Notes under the pieces: generated by a model
Databases searched by the model: none
What the model saw: only the letters and a program-made list of their open reading frames with translations
Told to the model about the DNA's origin: nothing
Position numbers and translations under genes: made by a program
In this document: piece by piece, positions 47,265 to 59,765 of the stretch
Layout of the letters: every line of letters starts with the position of its first letter
How positions within the stretch are numbered: the first letter of the stretch is position 1
Source: Silurus meridionalis
Lineage: Eukaryota; Chordata; Actinopteri; Siluriformes; Siluridae
Length of the DNA stretch: 64,000 nt
NCBI RefSeq assembly: GCF_014805685.1
Contig: NC_060892.1
Span: 11,786,990 to 11,850,989, forward strand
Direction: 5' to 3'

Positions 47265-47540
47265 TTGAGTGTGAGTGGCCCAGCGTGATTGTGTTATTAT
47301 TTAACAGCTGGGTGAAAGATGGCTTCCTCTGTGCTCGAGTGAATTTATGACGGTGTCTGAACTGGAGGCCCGCGGCCCCTCTGATCTGCTTTTAGTCCGG
47401 TGACCTCTGACCTCAAGATCATTAGGGACAGGCTTGGACCGGCTGGGAGCGCATGCTGTTAATCAAGCGACGTATTTAATGCGGCCGAGGTCCCAGGCCA
47501 AAGCCTGATCACATCTGGATGAAATTGGCACCTCTGGTAA
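47265..47540. promoter_or_regulatory. Candidate conserved non-coding element
   Basis: G+C-rich island with blocks GGTGACCTCTGACCTCAAGATC (nuclear-receptor half-site-like), GTTAATCAAG and CTGGTAATTACGTG, a homeodomain-type TAATTA core. No exon structure is seen. Function is inferred. Confidence 0.4.
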
Positions 47541-47696
47541 TTACGTGTGATTTCTTTTGTTTATTATTGTTTGTTTGCCTTCCAAAACCATCGTTTAATG
47601 CTCAAAGCTTGTAAATCGACAGGGTATGAAACTGTGAAGCCCATTCATTTTTAGGAGAAAATAAAAAATAATAGGTGAAATGGTAACAATTTTCAC

Positions 47697-47819
47697 TTTA
47701 TTTATTTATTTATTTGTTTGTTTGTTTGTTTGTTTGGTAATTTATTTATTATTTATTTTTTTCTGAAGAAAGAAAATAAAATTCAGCCAATAGTATCTGG
47801 GTGTACAGAAACTGCATAC

Positions 47820-47857
<38 letters not shown>

Positions 47858-47864
47858 GTATGCA

Positions 47865-47949
<85 letters not shown>

Positions 47950-48034
47950 GGATATAATGATATTTAAGCTTATTATATAAGTATTATAATTTACTATTAT
48001 GGAGTGTCCTTTGTTTTAAAGACACTCCATAATA
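47697..48034. repeat. AT-rich palindrome cluster with (TTTG)n and (TA)n
   Basis: (TTTA)n(TTTG)n at 47,697-47,736. A perfect 60-bp palindrome at 47,809-47,868 has arms AAACTGCATACG and CGTATGCAGTTT around TA repeats. (TA)n follows at 47,870-47,944, then a 14-bp perfect inverted repeat TATTATGGAGTGTC (47,995-48,008 and 48,021-48,034). Confidence 0.93.
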
Positions 48035-48479
48035 TTAAAAGGTATTATAAAACATTTTTAGAAGTGTTACTTTCTTAATCAAGAATCAATCATTATTCAT
48101 GTTTTCCCCTTAAAATGTTTTAAAGTTTGCTTTGTTTATTTCAAAACAGATTTATAAGATAAAATGGGTTAAATTGCTACTCTATTTTAAATTTTCTTCT
48201 AGTGGATATTATTAAACTTTAGATTAGAATAATTTGCTCATTGCTATAATTCATATAATTTTCATTCAATCATTTCAAAATTCATACATTAAATTACTGT
48301 GAACATTTCAGTGATGTTGATTTCACCCTGAATTTTATTATCATCATCATTTAAATTTTCATTTAAAGTGCTAAATCCATTTTTAGACTTGTGTGAAATA
48401 AAAGAGAGAGGAAAGTACGAGGAAAAAAAGAGAGATTATCGAAGTGCAGGAAAAGGAGAATAGAAACAGGCTGTTCAGC
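48035..48479. other. Intergenic, nothing recognised
   Basis: AT-rich sequence between the palindromes and the next G+C-rich island. Confidence 0.5.
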
Positions 48480-48830
48480 ACGATTCAGCACACATCAGGG
48501 ATTGTGCGCATCCGTGTATTCCTCTGGTAGATCACACTTAAAAGAGGAGCAGCCCCATTAGCCTCCCTGTCTTCCTCTCTCACTTTCGCTCTCTTTCTCT
48601 CGTCTTTTTACTCCTCTGTTTCCGTCCAGCTGGCTCGGCACCAGGGCCTCCTTTCCCCAGCGAGAGGCCTTCAAACGCTCGCTTAGAAAAGGACAACCGA
48701 GGCAAATGTTTCCGAGTCCTTGGCTGGCTAATGAACACGGAGCCTCTCCTGGGCCTGCGGGAAGAGAGCATATGAATGTGAGACATGAAACGGGCCGCTC
48801 ATGTGGCACGGGATCTCTTGCTCTCTGTAA
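48480..48830. promoter_or_regulatory. Candidate conserved non-coding element
   Basis: G+C-rich, non-repetitive island with pyrimidine-rich stretches (48,570-48,620) and blocks GAGAGGCCTTCAAACGCTCG and CATATGAATGTGAGACATG. Several overlapping open frames on the minus strand lack splice or start support. Confidence 0.35.
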
Positions 48831-49039
48831 TTGTGATGCTGTTGAATTATTTGTATTGTCTACCCTTCTTGGACTTCAGTGGTTGTGTATATAGTGGAGA
48901 TTCGTAAGCCTGAGATGTCTGTAGTTAAATATGAAACGCATACAGAATGATTGCATGCTGTTATTATGCATGCTGTTATGATTATGGGCCTCTCTTTTGC
49001 TTTGTGAAACAGCTATAAATGTAGGAAGTAAGTGTGGTT

Positions 49040-49040
49040 T

Positions 49041-49093
<53 letters not shown>
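49040..49093. repeat. (GT)n microsatellite
   Basis: About 26 uninterrupted GT units. Confidence 0.97.
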
Positions 49094-49094
<1 letters not shown>

Positions 49095-49244
49095 AGGGCT
49101 TTGGCAATCTGTAATAAGCCACATGCACTCGACAGTATCAGAATGATCCACATTAAAGGCTAGAACATGGTCTGAGCAAAAAAAGAAAGAGAGAACTTTC
49201 TGGAATTCAAGGACAACCCAGGAATCTAAATATCTTTTTTTTTC

Positions 49245-49510
49245 TCCACAGCAGCCAGCCACGTGTCCGGCAGTGAGGCGGCTCCCCTTTCGACATTAAT
49301 GCAAATTATAGTCCGATAATTTAATAACTCCGCCAGCTTGATCTGTCCTTTTTATTACAATTATCATCGGCCAGGGGGTTGTGTTCCATCACTACAAAAT
49401 AAACATCATCTATCATCCTTGCCGATGATTAGCCAGTGACAGGCCATGCAAACCGCTCTGCATAACCGAGACTTAACGCTGCCTGGTTGGCCCAGCAAAA
49501 TCTCTATTGT
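49245..49510. promoter_or_regulatory. Candidate conserved non-coding element with octamer and homeobox-type sites
   Basis: Contains ATTAATGCAAATTATAG, with a perfect POU octamer ATGCAAAT beside TAAT cores, then CCGATAATTTAATAACTCC, TTTATTACAATTATCATC and CCGATGATTAGCCAGTGAC. The density of homeodomain-type cores together with balanced composition is typical of vertebrate developmental enhancers. There is no coding signature. Confidence 0.45.
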
Positions 49511-49679
49511 AAACACGACCAGATTTTATGATGTTGTCTCGGAATGCTGTGACATTATTAGCAGGGCTGAGGAACAGTCCTGACATGATACAGCACAGGG
49601 TCCATCTGTCATTAAAAATTGACTGTTGGAAAACACTAAAAGAAACGTTACTAGACCAAAAGTGGATCTCAGTGTAACC

Positions 49680-50568
49680 CAGTGCCAGGCCGTGCATTCG
49701 GTACCTGGGCCTTCAGTGGGGACTTACCCGAACTTAATTCACCTATTCACCTATTACACCTGAGAGAGAGGAATTTTACATATGGTGGGTGAATACCATT
49801 TTACTAAAGCAATCTCCAAACCTCTACACTACAACCGCAACTGTGCCCCCTACATCATCTGGAGCAGTTTAGAATCAATATTTGTCTAATAACATGACAA
49901 AAACATAAAAAGTTTAAATTAAATATAACAAGCATACTCATAATACATACTCATAATTTGCACCGCTCCTCAGAGGCTGTAAGCCAGTGGTACCGCTCGT
50001 ATTCACTGGTCTGGAAGTAGCGAATAAACAATTTCCCGGGCTGAGACAAGCTATTTAGCTTCAGGGTTGGCCGACCTTTTCTCACGATGTCTAGCTTTTC
50101 TTGAAAATGGATTTTTAAGAATGTCCGGACCAAATTGATTTATTTTCCTTCATCAGCAATTGTGGGCATTAAAAAGTCTAACTCTGATGTATTAATGTGT
50201 GCAGAGCACTACAGACATGTTTTGCTAGTCGAAAAAAAATTGGTTAAAGAAACAGACCCATTGCTAAGGTAGTCTGAGGTACAACGGCCAGCACTACTGA
50301 ATCTGAAGGCCCTGGGCAGATTAGATTGACATGGCAGCACATAGAGGCTGAAATCTGATTGTACAAGAAATCGAACATCCAAACACACATACTGGAAGCA
50401 GTGCAGCCAAGAGAAACGCTACGAAATGAAGAGAATAGACTGTTGGGAATAAATTAATACAGTTTCATGGAACAAATATTAGAATTTAGGTTGTAAATGT
50501 AGGTCAGTGCTTCTGATAGTGTTTAGGCCAGCAAAGAAGGCCTTGCTGGCCCTGACGGCCCACCACTG
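49680..50568 (-). mobile_element. hAT-family element, 889 bp, with exact 8-bp target duplication
   Basis: The ends CAGTGCCAGGCCGTGC and, reversed, CAGTGGTGGGCCGTCA are imperfect terminal inverted repeats. GTGTAACC stands directly outside both ends (49,672-49,679 and 50,569-50,576), the 8-bp duplication expected of hAT transposases. Inside, the minus strand keeps a piece of a TTF-type zinc-finger transposase. Far too short to be autonomous. Confidence 0.88.
49951..50133 (-). pseudogene. Fragment of TTF-type zinc-finger hAT transposase (ZMYM1-like)
   Basis: The frame reads LDIVRKGRPTLKLNSLSQPG, then FIRYFQTSEYERYHWLTASE and ERCKL. GRPTxxL, the RxFQ..xYERYxWLT block and the following Cys match the N-terminal TTF zinc-finger region of hAT transposases that gave rise to ZMYM1-like proteins. 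The zinc-finger remainder and the RNase H-like domain are missing. Confidence 0.75.
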
Positions 50569-51329
50569 GTGTAACCCAAGACCTTTTTTTAACTGTGGAA
50601 AATATTACTGAAGCTTTTGCATGTAAAATTTGATCGGTGGCTCGGAAACATATTGGCCATTAAAGGAAAATGTATTTTGCCAGGGCCCAAATTAATGTTT
50701 GCAGTTTTTACAGAAAATGAAAGGAAGGGTTTTATTTTGCTAACAATTTCGATATAGCTTGTATGTATAATGACCTTTGTGAATACTGTGTTATAATACA
50801 TTGATTATTTTATAAAATAAAATTATTATTTATCATTTTATAATGTATAACTGTATATCTTTTATAACTGTTTACTGAAGGAATACAGAGGAGTCGGAAA
50901 ATAACAAATTTCTACTGTTAGTCCATACCACCCCAAAGTTATAATTTGTTTTGAACATCATTATAACAGTTTTGTTATGCATAAATAGATATTCCTAATA
51001 TAAAAATAAGTGTAATTCTTTTTTCAGCAATCTATCAAAAATGCATAACATACAAACATGGCATGAGTGTTCCCAGTTTTCGAAAAGCATTAAAGGTTAA
51101 AGATTGTTTTTAAACAGTAGTGAGCATCGAATGAAACAATCCTTTATGCTTTTTTCATATACCTTCTCTGACAAAGTAACACTGGATTGTTGGGATCTCT
51201 CAGAGGACTCCAAAATAACCTTTGGATTATAGCTTTAAAAATTTTTAACAAGTTTACCAAATTAAAACTATTTAACCTTCACACTGTTTTCAGGAAACTG
51301 AAGTGTCTTAGCCCCAGGGTCCCTGAGCT

Positions 51330-51516
51330 CAAGTTACTGTCTGTGTGGAGAAAATCGTAAGCTCGGATTACTGTCTGTGTAGAGTTTGCATATTCTCCTT
51401 GTGTCTGTGGGTTTCCTGTGGGTTCTCTAGTTTCCCTTGCACCTCGCAACTGAGGTACATACATGTAGGTGGACTGGCTATGGGAAATTGCCTATTGAAG
51501 TGAATGAGACTGTGTG

Positions 51517-51595
<79 letters not shown>

Positions 51596-51625
51596 GTGTG
51601 TATATGTGTGTATATGTGTGTGTGT
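51330..51625 (+). repeat. SINE-like fish repeat ending in compound GT repeat
   Basis: TGTGTAGAGTTTGCATATTCTCC, GTGTCTGTGGGTTTCCTGTGG and GGTGGACTGGCTATGGGAAATTGCC mark a repeat common in fish. It runs into (GT)n from about 51,512 and then TGTGTATA-type units to 51,625. Confidence 0.7.
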
Positions 51626-51687
51626 ATTTCAGTCAACTGTTCAAGGAAAGCCGGATTGGGCAATTGAAGATAGATGAATGAATAAAT

Positions 51688-51900
51688 GAATGAATGAATG
51701 AATGAATATTTATAACAGATTTAATAACTAACACTATATCTATAACAATGGCACTCGATTATTGATTATAGATTTGTATAGCACTTTTAACAATGGCCAT
51801 TGAACCAAAGCAGCTTCACAGAAGTAAATATAATTAAAAATTTTAAATATAATCAGTATATATAAATATAAGTATAAACATATTGGTAAATATAACATTT
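51688..51900. repeat. (AATG)n and a dispersed fish repeat
   Basis: (GAAT)n at 51,675-51,710, then at 51,770-51,830 TTTGTATAGCACTTTTAACAATGGCCATTG with AAAGCAGCTTCACAGAA, a frequent fish repeat recognised from memory. Confidence 0.55.
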
Positions 51901-53580
51901 TAATATATAAATAAGTCCTTATCAATTTATCCACTGCTATCTCAAAAAATAAGCTTTTGGGAGCAACAAAATTAAAGTAGACTGTACTGTACTTTCTCAG
52001 GTCCTGTCAGCTACAACACTGAACAATATGCTGCTGGAAAAAAAGCCACATCAACTAACAGCCCCACAGCCCAGCTAATAGTCCATTACAAGCTATCAGC
52101 TTTTAACCATTAAACCAGTTACCAAATGGTTTCCATTAAAATGTGTGTTATTGTATATTATTAAATTGTTAAAAAAAAATTAAAATCTATAGACTTAATG
52201 TCCTCTTAGTTGTCCCCATAAGTGTCCAGTACACCAACATGTCTTATCAAAGTTGCCAAAGGTGTTCTAACGTTGTTCTATCTGACCCTCACTCTTCCAC
52301 ACCTTTTCATGCATTTCACTTTCAGCCCACAACAAAGCAGAATCTTTAAACTTGCCGACTTTGTGATAATGTAAAATATATTCTTCATGTTCAAACCACC
52401 GTTACATTGTTGACCTTCAGTGGCATCAAGATGAAAGAGTGGAGGCACCTGTGTTTTGGGTTCAGCAGTTTGTGAGTGAGTTGAATTCCTCTTTTTTTTC
52501 CGTAAGAGAATAAAGTGAAGGGGTTTGTGTTGGTAGGTTGACATACCCGCATGATTGAAATGGTAACAGCAAGCAGGTCACTATCCACTTTTTTTGATCG
52601 GTTCCCGGAAAACATCACACCGTGTTTTATTTTATGTGGACTGTGAGTCAGTTTGGCAACTTTGGAAGGAGCTGGTCATATGTAAAAAATAAAACATGAT
52701 TGCCCAACCTATAATAGATTTTTTTTTTCCTATAACCCAATGTATGTACTTTTTATATTCTATTTATAGTTACATTTAATGTTTAGGTACATCCATGTAA
52801 GTTTCTATAATCACTTTATTCATATTTGCTCTAAATGATCCTTCTCTCAGTGTCCTTTCTGTTTTTGTTTTAAGTTAAGGCAAGAAAAATAAATAAAAAT
52901 TTTCATTAGCAAAAAATGGAAAGTGAAAGCCTGTTTCATTTGCATATACTGACAATTCAGATGGCCAGCAGCTTTCATCAGTAGTCCTACAACTGTGCCC
53001 ACTTGAGTTAATACAGTTCCATTTAAGTTACTGTACCTCACAATGCAAAAAGTAACTAATGAACACAATAAAATGCTTTGTTTACATACTTATAGTTTCT
53101 CTTTATAATAAATGCATATCTGCTAAAGGAAAATCAAGATGAAAATAGCATTAGACTCTATACTTGAATTGTAGTTCATTTGTTTAACAAATGATCTCAA
53201 GACCTATTTAGAGATATTTTCTATAAAATATTCTAATATCTTGGGGGCATTTTTGGGTGAAGATTCTAAATGATGTTTTCAATAAAAATTTTATCAATTA
53301 ATAAAAGGGGTTAAAATACCTTTCTCTATTGCTCAAATTAAACTTACCTGTTAGAATGTAGCCTCTAAGGACATATATTGGACCATTTTCATCAACTCAG
53401 ATCCACCAGTTACCAGAACGATGTTGTGAGTGGTTTTTACGCGTATACAATGATTATGCCCTTACACATGGATTAAATGCATCAGTGACTAACAATTATA
53501 TTTTTCAGGACTGCTCTGGAGAACTCTTGCAATGGAATGACTGGCATTTAAGTTATCAGTGTGCTACTGGTGACTTTCTG
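51901..53580. other. Intergenic, nothing recognised
   Basis: AT-rich without identifiable genes or well-bounded repeats. Confidence 0.5.
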
Positions 53581-54849
53581 GATATGTGACTATGGGTGAG
53601 TGAGGATTTCATGGAACTGACAGGTCTAGGGATTCTGGGGGGTCACAGTGAGCCCTATGTTAGAATCTGTGCAGTTTTTAGAGTTTTAATGAGTCTCTTG
53701 AGGATAGGAAGGGAGAAAAGAGTATGGAAGGGGAAAGACAAGAGGGAAGAGGAGCAGAGGATTGGATTTGGGGTGATGTGAAGCGGGAAATGGAGGAAAG
53801 GATCAGTGGGCAGGTCTCCAGCTAAGGGAACTGCCATTTGTGACCTCCCTCAGCTGGGCCTCCTGCTAGAGACGCCTCCTCACATACACTCACACAATGC
53901 TCATTGCAGTTTAACACCATTCTTCACCCCTCCATATCCTCTTTTCATGAATCTCTTTTATATTCTCTATTTTCTCTGTTCATGGATGTGTATTGTGTTA
54001 TAAGATGGAGATGGAGATGGAGATAGCATCATTGATGAACCCTCTACAGCCTCCACAGTATTCATGTCTATTATCCATTACAATCCCTGGCTCTTCTGTT
54101 TAATGGTGCGTGATTGGATGTGTTGAGTTTCAAAGGTTTCAAATCTATTTCTATTATTACATTATATTTATGTCTATTTACTATCATGCATTTCTTTGTG
54201 TTTCTGTGTGTGAACACACTGGACAGATTATTTACACAAAAAGTTAGTACATGGTCAGGTCTAAGAATGTCAGCTTTATCCTTACATGACGGTTTTAAGA
54301 AATGAGCTGGTTTGCCGAAACAAGTGTTTTTTGAGCAGGGGCAAAAATTTTGAAAGCCACTTTTTTGAAAACTGTCCTGCAAGGTCACAACCTTTGATTG
54401 TCCTGAGGGCTGCTGGGATCACCCTGAGGGCTGCTGGGAATGTTTTCCCACCTATAATGTGTGTGTTTTACACCTTAGAGTGCTAAAAGCCATCAGTGCT
54501 ACATGTGTGGCATTGAGAAGCTCTGAATTAAACTGAGAAAACACATAGTTTTATTTTCTCAGGGATATAAGATACAGGGAAAAAGAGATGTAGAGATAGA
54601 AAAAGTCTGGATGAGGAGACAAATGAGTGGATGGATCATGTGTTGTGCAATGTGTGTTGAGTGGGTATTATGCTTATATTTGATGGCTTCCTGTTTTTAA
54701 TAAAACAGCTGAAATGCTGTAGAGGACAGCCATCTTTGAAATTTATCATACACCGATGTTTCATGTTTAAAGTGTTTTGTAGGCAGTTTATATGCTAATC
54801 AGCATTTAAACAGTGTTTTATGAACAAGGACTTGCTTGTATAAATAGAA
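53581..54849. other. Purine-rich patch and a short tandem duplication
   Basis: 53,700-53,800 is strongly G/A-rich on the + strand. CCTGAGGGCTGCTGGGA occurs twice, at 54,402-54,418 and 54,423-54,439. TGGAGATGGAGATGGAGATAG repeats near 54,005. No gene is supported. Confidence 0.5.
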
Positions 54850-55650
54850 GCATTCCCCTCTATGTAATATTACACATACCCTGGTGAATTAATGAGGCAG
54901 GATAAACTATTAATGCATGAAAGTTAGTATTTGTTTGATGAGGTTTTCAGGATCAGCATTGAAAACATTTATCACCTTAATAAAAGCATACATCTTTAAG
55001 AGCAATGCAAAAAATGATCCTTTTAGATCAAAATGGATAGTGTGTATCACAACAGCTCTTTAGCACAATCGTCCCCTTAAAGTCCCAAAAACAGATGGCA
55101 TGCTATTCCAAAACAGATGCTATTTTGCATAGAACCAAGGCATGAATATTTATGCTTAATTATTTAATGACACTGACGGACCTGTAAGTGTTGAGATGCT
55201 TCACACAAGCCAACATGTAACCCCAGGTAAAGACACAGTATGCCTTGGCCAATGCTAACACAGAGTCTAGCTCATTAGCATACCACATTATGTTCTGTTC
55301 AGTTTCTGGATCGGATTATAAAATGTCTGCATTAAAATGACATTTTGGTACCAGATTTTAATTATCTATGCCAATTAGCAACAAATAGTTCAAGAGACAT
55401 GAAAAAGGTGCCTTCTGGTAATAAATCTCATTTGAGGGTATACAACACACAATATATAAGCAGCTTTGTACATCGAATTTGTCTGTGGATAAATTCAAGC
55501 AAACAACCAAAAAGAGATCTTTAACAACCTATCCAAACAATTTGGTCAATATGCATGAAGATGTCAAACACCTTGCTAGTTAAGTGTGAGTTCTTCACAC
55601 AGTGATCATGCTTTTGTCGGGAACAAATGTTAGTTTTGCTTTTTCTCATG
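54850..55650. promoter_or_regulatory. Possible conserved non-coding stretch
   Basis: Non-repetitive sequence with many TAAT, ATTTGCAT-like and TGACA cores, for example CTTAATTATTTAATGACACTGACGG and TTAATTATCTATGCCAATTAGC. It lacks transposon or microsatellite signatures over 800 bases. Weak call based on texture only. Confidence 0.25.
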
Positions 55651-57279
55651 CAATTTTATCTCTATTTACATTTGAGTGAGCATCTTGAATGTAGTAATGA
55701 GGGGAAAAATGAAGCTTGTTACCAAAGAAACTACAACATGTAAAATACTTAAAAGCCTCTTGATTGTGGAAATATGTAAGGAACAATTGACGCTGTAAAG
55801 TCTTTCAATGTTTTATATGACAAACAGGCAAACAAACAAATAAATAATAGAAATGTCTTCATAGAAAGCGTCTGTATAAATAATGATATATTATTCAAGC
55901 TGAAAACTCTGATTCAATCGTTTTACATACTTAGGTGTAATTTGATATTAATATTAGGAGCATCATTTGTAAAAATATAAAAAAAAAATGTGTACTACAT
56001 ATGTACTTCCTAGGAGGTTTTATTGACATAAGGCAATATGACTATTAATAGACTTCTATTATAAGTGAGTCTAGAGTAAAGTCTTTGCTTAATACAGGTA
56101 AAAGTGTACAAATTATTATTTGTTGTAATAATATAAAAGCACTGGATAGAAATTTACTTGACTTCAACAAGTAATGTTTAGGATATCTTGCATGAACATG
56201 CAGAAACTGCAGTTTGTACTATTTCCCTATGTGACTGCTCTTTTATTTCTGCTGTAAAAAATATTGCCTCTGTTTTAACAGACTCTATCTCCTCCTGTGT
56301 TTTGACAGGTTTAACTGGGCTCAATCTCAGATGATTATGTAGTTTTCTCAACTTTAACACAACTGATCATTAAGCTGATTTTTAATTCACAGCCCATATT
56401 TAGTATGTGCAGTAATTGTAAATGTTTGGGGTCAGGTTACCTCTGGATTTCTTCAATCTTTTCAAATAATATGGAATGGGATATGATCTGGATTCTGTGA
56501 TTTGTGGTAAATCTAGACATGCCACTTTGCATTTAAAGAATGTTGTTTTCATAAGGCCCTTGCATTTATGGATGTTGACCAAAGGAATTCCTGGTTTGCT
56601 TGTCAGAGTTGTCAACAAAGTGATTCTGGCATTTTTTTTTTTTTTTGTAAAGGAGCGAGGGATATTAAAAAATATTACAAACTGCTATACAAACATTCAA
56701 ATCTATAGCTATAAAATGCTTTCAAAAGAATGCTGAACATTATGCTTGATATGTACAATTTAAATGTTTGCATATACATAGACATTTAGAATAAAAATGC
56801 ACAAGAAGCAAGATACTTTTGTCATGACTGTAACACAGAATACAAATTAGGTTATTAATGCATTTTAATTCAAACGAAGTTATAATATTTTCAGCAACTG
56901 ATAATTTTTATTAGTTGCAAATTAGTTAAGAAATGCTTTTTAATGAAAGTAAAAGGACATGGGATATAAAACATGCATTTATGTCTAAAAGTTAAATTTT
57001 CCAATCAGGGGAAAGCAGGATTAATAATATCTTAGTAAAAGAAAAGTGTCGGTAGAGATCTCAATAGTCTTTTGGCTTACTGTTTTACATCTTTTGCCTA
57101 TGATCAGTTTTGACCACTGACATTCACTAGGGTGGTCGTGGTAAAACTTGGGTCTTCTTGGTCTGCTAGGGTTGTTGGTGGAATGCCAAATTTTTCTCTT
57201 GCTTGTAAATGTAATACTGCAATACTTTAAAATATTGTGTTGTGATTTTTTTTTGATAAATGATATGTTGTAGAAAGGA
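55651..57279. other. Intergenic, nothing recognised
   Basis: AT-rich with short homopolymer runs. Confidence 0.5.
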
Positions 57280-58030
57280 GGGGCTCTATGTCTGATTGTG
57301 ATCAGCGTCATGTTCAGATGGAGATGCATTTCCTGCATGGGGGCTCTGGGTGGTGGAGCAGGGCAGGATCAGGTGAATAGGGGCTGCCATCATCAGCAGG
57401 TTTGGGATTGAGGAGGGGAGTGAAAATACAGCTGGGGCTGTTTGTCTGCAGCTGGAGTCCATTTCTGTCAATTTAAAGTGGCCCACAAGCGCAGAGTTAG
57501 CATTCTTCCTAAAGCTGTCCCATATGAGACGGAGCTGCAAACATCCACCTACATGAAAACGAGTGTTTACACCTTCTCTCTGTCTCTTTTTCTGCCTGCT
57601 TACATGCTCCAGCTTTGTTCTTAGATGAACACAGATGCACAAACTCAGCAGAAGCAGTACATCATGCGACATACTGCCTCACTCGCTCCTCAATCTGTAC
57701 TGTAGGTAAACCTCTCATTCTTGAAGTGGGTTATTCGTGGGCATTGGTAACCCTGCTGCAGGGTCCCATTCACCCTCTCTGACCTTGTGGCAGTGTAGAA
57801 TTATTCAGTCAGGAATATTAATATTCACCTGATCTAGACTCGTGACCCCTGACGTTTACAAAAGTATCAACTCTTTCTTTGGATTGGCTGTATGGTGGTC
57901 TTATTATAATGAGGGGACCAGAAGTCAGTAGGACAGACGGATTTGATATTAATACATCTTATTATTCACTCCCAGGGGGTTCTCGACTCCCTTTAGAGTC
58001 CACCACATAGAACATATTCAAGCACTTCTT
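57280..58030. promoter_or_regulatory. Candidate conserved non-coding element cluster
   Basis: Balanced-composition island with blocks CTGGGGCTGTTTGTCTGCAGC, TGTCAATTTAAAGTGGCCCA, GGAATATTAATATTCACCTG and CTTTGGATTGGCTGTATGG (an inverted CCAAT box). The 128-codon minus-strand frame here has no domain and no splice support. Confidence 0.35.
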
Positions 58031-58544
58031 CCTTCTCCTCCTCCAGACTATCACTTAGTGATCCTGCACAGTTTCTTTTTTTTTTTTTTTTGCCCCTGGC
58101 ATACGTTTAAATGCCCAATTAAATGGCTTAGGAGATTCTGAAAGGCTTAGTCAAAAGACACATTTAAGAAAGAAAGCTTTAAAAAAGCACACATGCAATA
58201 ACAGAGTGTAACCAGAGAGACAGATTGTAAGTGAATGTCCTGTCCCAGTCCTTAGGGCTAATATTGTTGACAAGTCCACACACGTCTGGCAAGGGTTTGA
58301 GTTTCAGTTCTACTTTACACTGTATGTGTGGCATGCAGAAAGAACACATTTGTAGAAACCTCCAGACTTAATGCAAAACACTGCAGTTTGTTGATGTTTT
58401 TTTTTTAATTTACATTAAATGTCTAGCATTTCTTTATCGATTTTGCTGTCATATAAATGGTAGCTTACAACATCTTGAATGTCTTTGTATGCTTTAGCAA
58501 TATGATTTCCTTTTATCGGAACTAAAAGGTCCAATCCTGTCATA

Positions 58545-58800
58545 GCATGACAATTCCCCCATGTCCTATTAGGTTCAGATTAATTTGCCAAAGTTGTAGT
58601 TGAAGAACTTTCACAGAGCCCTGACCTCAACCTTATTGAACACGTTTGGGATGAAAGCTGACTGAAGCACAGACATCAGACATCAACATCAGTTGTTCTT
58701 GTGAAAAAATAAACACAAATTTCAAGACATGCTCCATAATCTAGTGGAAGGTATTCCTCTAAGGAGTAGAGGTTATTCTAACAGAAAAGTGGGACTAAAT
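58545..58800 (+). mobile_element. Relic of a Tc1-like transposase
   Basis: CACAGAGCCCTGACCTCAACC followed by TTATTGAACACGTTTGGGATGA encodes SPDLNLIEHVWDE, the block carrying the third catalytic acid in Tc1 transposases. It stops soon after. No terminal repeats are seen. Confidence 0.7.
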
Positions 58801-59485
58801 GTGGACTAAGATGTTCAAACAGAACATATACTGTATGCGGTCTATAATGTATATTGTTAGAGGACCTGCAGTATATAATCTGGCATGAAGGGCATTTTAT
58901 CAAACAAGCTGTTATAAAATTTGCTCATGAATATAATCAGGATCATTTAATACAGTGAAAGTCTAAAAGCCTTTAATGATGAAAAAAACAAGCAAATTTC
59001 AACAAATGGGGCATGTTTACTCTCTTGAGTTGTTTAAAGGATGTGACAAAAAGATTTTGGCCAGTGATAAAAGAGTAAAAGTTTGTAACACTTCTTATTA
59101 ATGATGACCTTGGGAATATACAGAACAGATTTAATATAAGATTTAATATAAGAACAAAGTAGATTTAACTTAAAGAAATAAAATTAAAGAATACTCCAAA
59201 ATGTATTCAAATTTAATTATTTGTTTGTAATATTAATATATGAATACATAGAGCATATAAAGATAGCAATAAACAGAATATACCATGGATGTGGACCTTA
59301 AAATTTTAGAAGCCACATTCATGCATCCAGAATACGTTTGAACTAAAGAAATTAGAAAGTCGTTTTGTAATCCAGTTTAATCGCATTTTAGTATCTCTAA
59401 AAAATTATAACAAAACATAAAGTCCTGTATCTAGACCAGGTGGTTTTCTTTATTGGAATATATTGAATCAAAAGATGTAAAACCA

Positions 59486-59672
59486 GGCCTGTAAGGGCAG
59501 CACAGCAGGTAGTGTTGGTGCTGTACAGCCTGAGGTTCATGGTTTAATCTTGAGCCGTGGCTTCAGTCTCTTTGGACTTTTGAATGATGTCCTCCCTGGT
59601 CTTCTCCCACCTCACCAAAACATTCTGGTAGGTGGAATGGCTAATATAAATGCCCTTAGGTGAATGAGTGAG

Positions 59673-59762
<90 letters not shown>

Positions 59763-59765
59763 TGT
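59486..59765 (+). repeat. SINE-like fish repeat ending in (GT)n
   Basis: GGGCAGCACAGCAGGTAGTGTTGG, GGTTCATGGTTTAATCTTGAG and CTTCTCCCACCTCACCAAAACATTCTGGTAGGTGGAATGGC lead into about 40 GT units from 59,678. This is the third copy of this arrangement in the window. Confidence 0.7.

Noticed and set aside
57286..57672. 128-codon minus-strand frame
   Set aside because: No recognisable domain and it overlaps a region with non-coding texture; better described as a possible regulatory island.
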